Assembly: GCA_018644785.1 (NCBI GenBank)
Contig: JABGPV010000071.1
Location: 1 to 19,431 of the forward strand
DNA: 19,431 nt
Reading direction: 5' to 3'
Source of the DNA: Deltaproteobacteria bacterium
GTDB lineage: Bacteria > Desulfobacterota > DSM-4660 > Desulfatiglandales > Desulfatiglandaceae
Part shown: positions 14,930 to 19,431 of the stretch, piece after piece
How positions within the stretch are numbered: the first letter of the stretch is position 1
Layout: each line of letters begins with the position of its first letter
Translations under genes and position numbers: made by a program
The notes under the pieces: generated by a model
Databases searched by the model: none
What the model was told of the DNA's origin: nothing
The model's input: only the letters and a program-made list of their open reading frames with translations

Positions 14930-17351
14930 TTTCAGTCTTCCTGTTCAGACCGTTTTTGCCACTGCCTGCACCATTTTGAGGACGTGTGGAAGAAATCTTC
15001 GCCACAGGCTCGGGATATTCAACCCGATGATGGAAAATACCACTCAAGGTCTGGTTAAAGCTTTTGGCAATGGCATGAAGATCTTTGAGTGTCAACTCAC
15101 ACTCATCCAGTTGCCCATCTGAAAAAACCTTGTTCATAATCTTCTGCACCATTCCCTGTATCCGCGCCGGCGTCGGGTCCACCAGGGTCTTACTGGCCGC
15201 CTCGATTATATCCGCCAACATTATGAGCCCCGCTTCCTTTGTCTGGGGTCTGGGCCCAGGGTAACGAAAATCTTCCTCTTTTACGCGCAGAGATTTGTCC
15301 CCTTTTCTCTCAGCCCTTTCCCTGGCCTTTTCATAGAAAAATGAGATCACGCTGGTCCCGTGATGCTGCTCGATAATTGAAATGATCTCCCGGCCAAGCT
15401 TGGCCTGACGTGCCAGCTCCATACCGTCTTTCACATGGGCAATGAGAATGAGGGCACTCATGGAAGGCGCCAGTTTTTCATGCCGGTTAGCCCTGCCCGC
15501 TTGATTTTCAATGAAATAAAGGGGTTTCTTAATCTTACCGATATCATGATAGTACGCGGCGACCTTGGCCAGCAAAGGATTTGCGCCAATCGCCCTGGCG
15601 GACGCCTCTACCATATTGCTGACGATAACGCTATGGTGATAGGTTCCGGGCGCTTGAACCATCAACTCCCTTAGAAGGGGCTGATCGAGATTGGCACGCT
15701 CCATCAGCTTGATATCCGTAGTGTACCCGAAGGACATTTCGATCAGCGGCATCAACCCCGTGGCAATCACACCGACCAACACGCCCCCTATGAACGCCGA
15801 ACAACAGGCAATAACGCTCTCAATATTAAAAAAGTCGCCATGCAATCCCTCCATGGCAAAGGCAAGAATCATATTGCACAGACCCACCTTGAGGCCCGCC
15901 TCAATAAAAACGCCCCTTTCCTTGTAACGACGCACCCAGGTGGCCGCCAAAAGGGAGCTGACGAAAAAATAGACAAAAAATTCCACACGGCCATCCACAA
16001 CCGCACAGGCCAGGACGGAAACGACCAGGGAAAAGCTGGCGGCGGTGACGATGCCGTGAAATATACAGATCAGCATGGCGCCGCCTGCAACTGGAATAGC
16101 ATACAACAGGGCTCTTGGAGAGAAAAAATGGTACCCCCGGGCCGTTTCAATCGCCACAAAATTAAACGCAATCACCACGAAAAATATGACCAGCAGCATC
16201 GCCGCGTTTAAAAGCAGATCTCTGATTTCCGAATCTGTTGACCTGCTCCTCTTCAAGCCCAGTTGATACATGGAAACCAACAGAAACGCCATGAGAACTG
16301 CCATGGCGGGAACCCTTCCCAACATCTTCTTTTGCTTTAAATATTTATACTGAGCGCTCAGTTTAACCAGTTGTTCCGGTTTAATTCGCTCGCCTTCCCT
16401 GATAAAAATTTCGCCCTTTTTGACTTTAAAAAAGAAGGGCTTAACCAATTTCCCAGCCGCTTCCTTTCGTAGCGCTGTTTCCCGCTTGTTGAACGTGAGA
16501 TTGGGCTTGATGAGAGATACGGCCAACTCCGACGTAGCCTGCGCCAGTTTTTTGGGCCATAGGGTTCGGGTGAGCGATTGGCCCTGCTCTCGAACAAGAG
16601 CAATAGCGGTTTTAAGGTCGTAAAAGCGATCAAGACCGGAAATCTCCTTCTCTTTTCCGTCCTTGATGTTTTGAAGAACAATCCCTTTACCCCGATAGGA
16701 CATCAACATCACCTGATTGCCCACCACACCCCGTTTGAAAACATCGCTGACCAGCCCGATGGCGGCTGATTCCGCCTTGGGCGAAAAATCGCTCATCATC
16801 AATGTATGGAAGAGGGCATTGTTTTCAGGGATATCCAGGATTTCGAAAAATCGCGTTTGGAAAGCATTCGTTATGGCAAGGTGTTCTTTTTGGGCTTCTT
16901 CAGGGGAGGTGGACGTCCACGCCAGTTTCAAGGCATCGGCCAAATACTTTCGACCGACCGCAAAGGCCTCTCTTACCCTGGGAATCACATCGGTTGCCGT
17001 GGGATCAAAATCATAAACGGGCAAAACGGCGCGAACCGCTTCCTGTCTGTTCTTTTCCGTCAGTTCATTGTTTTCGACCAGAAATTCCCTGGAAGCCTTC
17101 ATATCACGATCGGCCACATCCCCCAGATTGTATGTTTTGGTTGGGGTCAGGATGCTGGGGAAAAGCAGTATGGAAAAGATCAGGCTGAGGCCGATGAAAA
17201 TACACCATTTCTTGGTATCGTCCCGAAACCGGGGCGTACGGTCCGAACGGCCGGATTTTGATCTGCCGGATGGTTCTTTTTCCCGCCGCCCGGCATTTTT
17301 TTTCTGGTGCAGGGTCTTGAGTTTTCGTTCATTTTGGGTGTTCCTTGACAT
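14829..17351 (-). CDS. 7TM receptor-type HD phosphohydrolase, PgpH-like
   Basis: A large inner-membrane protein with the architecture of PgpH, which in Firmicutes hydrolyses c-di-AMP. Domain order in the 840-aa product: a basic, probably disordered N-terminus; one membrane helix (~49-67); an extracytoplasmic 7TMR-HDED domain (~75-335); a seven-helix membrane block (~345-540); and a cytoplasmic HD domain. The metal and phosphate residues are seen as TYHHS (H572/H573), YYHDIGKIKKP (H602, D603) and EQHHG (H663/H664). The last ~50 residues are polar and low in complexity, and they overlap ybeY. I chose the ATG at 17351 because GAGGTG lies 10 nt upstream. A TTG at 17369, overlapping the phoH stop, would add six residues. 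The c-di-AMP role is inferred from the family, because no cyclase is in the window. Confidence 0.92.
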   Translation of the reverse strand: MSRNTQNERKLKTLHQKKNAGRREKEPSGRSKSGRSDRTPRFRDDTKKWCIFIGLSLIFSILLFPSILTPTKTYNLGDVADRDMKASREFLVENNELTEKNRQEAVRAVLPVYDFDPTATDVIPRVREAFAVGRKYLADALKLAWTSTSPEEAQKEHLAITNAFQTRFFEILDIPENNALFHTLMMSDFSPKAESAAIGLVSDVFKRGVVGNQVMLMSYRGKGIVLQNIKDGKEKEISGLDRFYDLKTAIALVREQGQSLTRTLWPKKLAQATSELAVSLIKPNLTFNKRETALRKEAAGKLVKPFFFKVKKGEIFIREGERIKPEQLVKLSAQYKYLKQKKMLGRVPAMAVLMAFLLVSMYQLGLKRSRSTDSEIRDLLLNAAMLLVIFFVVIAFNFVAIETARGYHFFSPRALLYAIPVAGGAMLICIFHGIVTAASFSLVVSVLACAVVDGRVEFFVYFFVSSLLAATWVRRYKERGVFIEAGLKVGLCNMILAFAMEGLHGDFFNIESVIACCSAFIGGVLVGVIATGLMPLIEMSFGYTTDIKLMERANLDQPLLRELMVQAPGTYHHSVIVSNMVEASARAIGANPLLAKVAAYYHDIGKIKKPLYFIENQAGRANRHEKLAPSMSALILIAHVKDGMELARQAKLGREIISIIEQHHGTSVISFFYEKARERAERKGDKSLRVKEEDFRYPGPRPQTKEAGLIMLADIIEAASKTLVDPTPARIQGMVQKIMNKVFSDGQLDECELTLKDLHAIAKSFNQTLSGIFHHRVEYPEPVAKISSTRPQNGAGSGKNGLNRKTENGDTDQDGLSDSRTGRAENKGESEESLRRLGLS

Positions 17352-17361
17352 AACCGTGCTG

Positions 17362-17367
17362 CACCTC
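17362..17367 (-). promoter_or_regulatory. Ribosome binding site that favours the downstream ATG of the 7TM-HD gene
   Basis: GAGGTG on the minus strand lies 10 nt upstream of the ATG at 17351, but it falls inside the first codons if the TTG at 17369 is used. Placed this way, it supports the ATG as the main start. It also overlaps the phoH stop codon, so termination of phoH and initiation of this gene are tightly linked. Confidence 0.5.
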
Positions 17368-18334
17368 AAGCCTTTTTCCGTCTATCCAACTTCTCGTAGG
17401 CGTCAATAATTTTCTGAACCAACGGATGCCTGATCACATCTTCCCTGGAAAAGGATACAAACTGAATGCCTTCAATTCCCGTAAGGGTCTGCGAGGCCTC
17501 AATTAAACCTGATATTTGCCCTTTTGGCAAATCCGTCTGGGTAATATCTCCGGTAATCACCGCTTTGGAACTGAAGCCCAGACGGGTTAGAAACATCTTC
17601 ATCTGTTCGGGCGTCGCATTTTGTGCCTCATCCAGGATCACAAAGGAATCATTCAGTGTACGCCCTCTCATGAAGGCCAGCGGCGCCACTTCGATGACCC
17701 CTTTCTCCAACAGGTCGGATGCGTTCTCAAAGGGCATCATGTCGTGGAGAGCATCATACAATGGCCGCAGGTAGGGATTCACTTTCTCATACAGATCGCC
17801 CGGCAAAAATCCCAGACGCTCCCCCGCTTCCACCGCGGGCCGGGCAAGAATTATCCGATTGCAGTCTTTCCTGATCAGCGCTGCCACAGCCATGGCCATG
17901 GCAAGGTAAGTCTTTCCCGTCCCCGCCGGGCCGATCCCAAATACGATATCATATTTTTTAATGCTGTCGATGTATTTTTTCTGGTTAACGGTTTTGGGCG
18001 TAATAATTTTCTTCTGGGAAGTGATATAAACCTCGTCTTTAAATATCTTCTTTAAATCCACCGAACCATCACCGCTTAAAATCCTTATGGCATGGTCTAC
18101 ATCATTGATATAGAGCGGATACCGAGACTCCAGTAGCTCATAAAGCTGCAAAAACACCTTTTCGGCCAGTTCCACTTCCCAATCCCCGCCACGCAGCAGC
18201 AGCACATTCCCTCTCAGGTTAACTGAGACCCCGATCTTCTTTTCAATCAGGTTCAGATGGGCATTTTGCTCTCCACACAGTGCCCGCATCAGTTCATTAT
18301 CCGGAAAACTGATCTTCTTGCTGATGGATGGCAT
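17366..18334 (-). CDS. PhoH-like ATPase
   Basis: A cytosolic ATPase of the PhoH/YbeZ family, often linked to YbeY and RNA metabolism. The 322-aa product has an N-terminal KH-like region (LNLIEKKIGVSVNLRGNVLL), then the ATPase core with Walker A GPAGTGKTYLA (135-142 for the core), ARPAVEAGERLGFLPGD, Walker B VILDEAQNATPEQMKMFLTR (from ~232) and TGDITQTDLPKG. The frame is open back to 18418 inside yjbQ. I chose the ATG at 18334, 20 nt after the yjbQ stop, since the family N-terminus (ISFPDNELMRALCGEQN) begins shortly after it. The ribosome binding site there (CCAAGAAAAAA) is weak. The stop codon overlaps the alternative TTG of the next gene. Confidence 0.93.
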   Translation of the reverse strand: MPSISKKISFPDNELMRALCGEQNAHLNLIEKKIGVSVNLRGNVLLLRGGDWEVELAEKVFLQLYELLESRYPLYINDVDHAIRILSGDGSVDLKKIFKDEVYITSQKKIITPKTVNQKKYIDSIKKYDIVFGIGPAGTGKTYLAMAMAVAALIRKDCNRIILARPAVEAGERLGFLPGDLYEKVNPYLRPLYDALHDMMPFENASDLLEKGVIEVAPLAFMRGRTLNDSFVILDEAQNATPEQMKMFLTRLGFSSKAVITGDITQTDLPKGQISGLIEASQTLTGIEGIQFVSFSREDVIRHPLVQKIIDAYEKLDRRKKA

Positions 18335-18353
18335 TTTTTTCTTGGAAGATGAT

Positions 18354-18770
18354 TTATTCAAATATTTGAACCTCAATCCGTCTTTTACGGGGTCTGTTGT
18401 CAAAATCAAGGAGAACAATCTGCTGCCACGTCCCGAGCGTCAAATTGCCGTCAACAATGGGAATGTGCAATGAGGCACCGAAAATAGCCGCACGAACGTG
18501 GGAATAACCGTTCCCATCTCCCCAACGTTCATTGTGTTCGTAGGTGATACTTTCGGGGGCCATCCTTTCAATGGCTTTTTTCAGGTCGTTCACCACACCG
18601 CTTTCAAATTCAATGGTGGTCAATGCGCCGGTGGAACCCGGCACAAAAAGGGTCACCGCCCCGTCTTTCACCCCGGATTTTTCGACATCTCTTTCAACTT
18701 TTGACGTAATATCAACGATATCCGTTCCACCAGTGGTATTTACGAAAATTTGACCCTGTTGTACAGACAT
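18354..18770 (-). CDS. yjbQ: YjbQ/UPF0047 family protein (secondary thiamine-phosphate synthase enzyme)
   Basis: A 138-aa cytosolic protein of the UPF0047/YjbQ family, annotated in some genomes as a secondary thiamine-phosphate synthase because members can rescue thiE mutants; its main role is unclear. The hallmarks are VTLFVPGSTGALTTIEFESG in the first half, and YEHNERWGDGNGYSHVRAAI followed by GNLTLGTWQQIVLLDFDNRP near the end. The ATG at 18770 has a near-perfect ribosome binding site (AAAGGAGG, 9 nt upstream). This is the first gene after the 143-bp palindrome and a 289-bp gap, so transcription of the phoH-ybeY-pdxJ run probably begins just upstream of it, although no clear promoter was found. 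Confidence 0.92.
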   Translation of the reverse strand: MSVQQGQIFVNTTGGTDIVDITSKVERDVEKSGVKDGAVTLFVPGSTGALTTIEFESGVVNDLKKAIERMAPESITYEHNERWGDGNGYSHVRAAIFGASLHIPIVDGNLTLGTWQQIVLLDFDNRPRKRRIEVQIFE

Positions 18771-18817
18771 AACGTCAATCCTCCTTTCAAAGGCGCCGAC
18801 GGTAAGCGGTCATATTT

Positions 18818-18960
18818 AGTGTCTGAACGAAAACTAGGATTTTTTGTCAAGATCAAGGAAGATAAAAACTTTAACCGCAGGAATACATTTAGTATTTCGA
18901 GGATTAAAATTTTTATCTGACGCAGAGATTGGCGAAAAAGACAGTTTTCGTTCGGGCACT
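18818..18960. repeat. 143-bp imperfect palindrome, probable dispersed MITE/REP-like element
   Basis: The ends AGTGTCTGAACGAAAACT and AGTTTTCGTTCGGGCACT are inverted copies with only two differences. A second inverted block, GATAAAAACTTTAACC at 18861 and its partner ending TTTTTATC at 18917, is centred on the same point (18889). Nearly the whole element therefore folds on itself. ATTT occurs on both flanks (18814-18817 and 18961-18964) and could be a 4-bp target duplication. It encodes no protein. It lies between rodA and yjbQ and could form a cruciform or a transcript hairpin. Confidence 0.88.
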
Positions 18961-19059
18961 ATTTAAAACCCCAAAATGCAAGGGTCTATAACACAAGGTT
19001 TCGTTTTCATGCAACAAAAAGAAAAGATAAGCCTTCAAGTTCAGGAAACAACCCAGGTC

Positions 19060-19431
19060 TTATTGAAACATAAAACGCCTCATGCTGATATTCATCAAAA
19101 GACCCATGGCCGCCATGGTCGAAATCAGGGATGACCCGCCATAGCTGAAAAGCAGCAGTGGAATCCCCACCACCGGTAAAAGACCCGTGACCATACCCAC
19201 ATTGATGACCACCTGCCAGAACACGATAGCGACAATGCCCACGGCAAGGATGGCGCCGAATCTGTCTTTGGATCCTTTGGCGATATTCAGCCCCCAGAAG
19301 ATCAAAAAAAGGTACAGCAGCAGGAGACCCGTAACACCCACCAAACCCCATTCTTCCGCCAGCACGGAAAAAGCGAAATCGGTATGCTGTTCCGGCAGAA
19401 AATGCAGGCGGGTCTGGGTTCCCTGCAAATA
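19060..19431 (-). CDS. rodA: Rod shape-determining protein RodA, C-terminal part only
   Basis: The last ~124 residues of a SEDS-family peptidoglycan glycosyltransferase; the 5' part lies beyond the window. GTQTRLHFLPEQHTDFAFSV is the conserved extracytoplasmic loop of RodA. Membrane segments follow (GLVGVTGLLLLYLFLIFWGL; FGAILAVGIVAIVFWQVVIN), then GLLPVVGIPLLLFSYGGSSL, a SEDS signature, and the basic end NISMRRFMF. RodA polymerises glycan strands together with PBP2 and MreBCD during elongation. The TTG at 19428 is an internal leucine codon and not a start. The RodA rather than FtsW assignment rests on the loop sequence; the exact paralogue is fairly but not fully certain. About 100 nt separate its stop from the palindrome, and no clear terminator was found there. 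Confidence 0.9.
   Translation of the reverse strand, partial: YLQGTQTRLHFLPEQHTDFAFSVLAEEWGLVGVTGLLLLYLFLIFWGLNIAKGSKDRFGAILAVGIVAIVFWQVVINVGMVTGLLPVVGIPLLLFSYGGSSLISTMAAMGLLMNISMRRFMFQ

Noticed and set aside
18961..19059. A terminator after rodA
   Set aside because: There are T-rich stretches on the minus strand but no convincing G+C-rich stem in front of them.

Overview
This window comes from a bacterial chromosome of moderate G+C content. Every recognisable gene lies on the minus strand, so transcription runs from high to low coordinates. The gene content suggests an anaerobic member of the Desulfobacterota, probably near Desulfobacteraceae/Desulfosarcinaceae. The pointers are the phoH / 7TM-HD / ybeY / pdxJ / CBS / tsaE / lysC order, an archaeal-type AhcY without the C-terminal tyrosine tail, and a cysteine-rich 4Fe-4S protein behind metK-ahcY. 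This placement is inference from gene content, not from a search.

Layout in the direction of transcription. (1) 19431-19060 is the C-terminal end of RodA, cut by the window edge. (2) 18960-18818 is a 143-bp imperfect palindrome in the only sizeable gap. (3) 18770-13266 is a tight run: yjbQ, phoH, a PgpH-like 7TM-HD phosphohydrolase, ybeY, pdxJ and a two-CBS-domain protein. (4) 13269-7906 continues with tsaE, lysC, a ComEA-like helix-hairpin-helix protein, tsaD, a DUF2062 membrane protein, rsmA and panC. (5) 7898-7803 is a strong inverted repeat just before metK. (6) 7775-4097 is metK, ahcY and a multi-cluster ferredoxin-like protein. (7) 3988-189 is the accessory end: a GNAT acetyltransferase, an unknown 118-aa protein, a BrnT/BrnA toxin-antitoxin pair between two direct repeats, an alpha/beta hydrolase and manA.

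The core genes share a translation and ribosome theme: t6A tRNA modification (TsaD, TsaE), 16S rRNA dimethylation (RsmA), rRNA maturation (YbeY) and a PhoH ATPase. Biosynthesis of aspartate-family amino acids (LysC), vitamin B6 (PdxJ) and pantothenate (PanC) is interleaved. MetK and AhcY form the SAM/SAH cycle, and the iron-sulfur protein after them may work with it.

The most unusual stretch is 1863-3202. The boundary between the 118-aa gene and the hydrolase gene is present twice, as direct repeats of 361 and 327 bp. An A+T-rich brnT-brnA module sits between the copies. Each copy preserves one neighbouring gene whole and a broken piece of the other. The two copies share a perfectly identical 116-bp core but have different ends, which suggests a recombination event involving a diverged allele rather than simple transposition. 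No tRNA, rRNA, CRISPR array, transposase or known riboswitch was seen. Positions 1-171 hold no gene that I can support.
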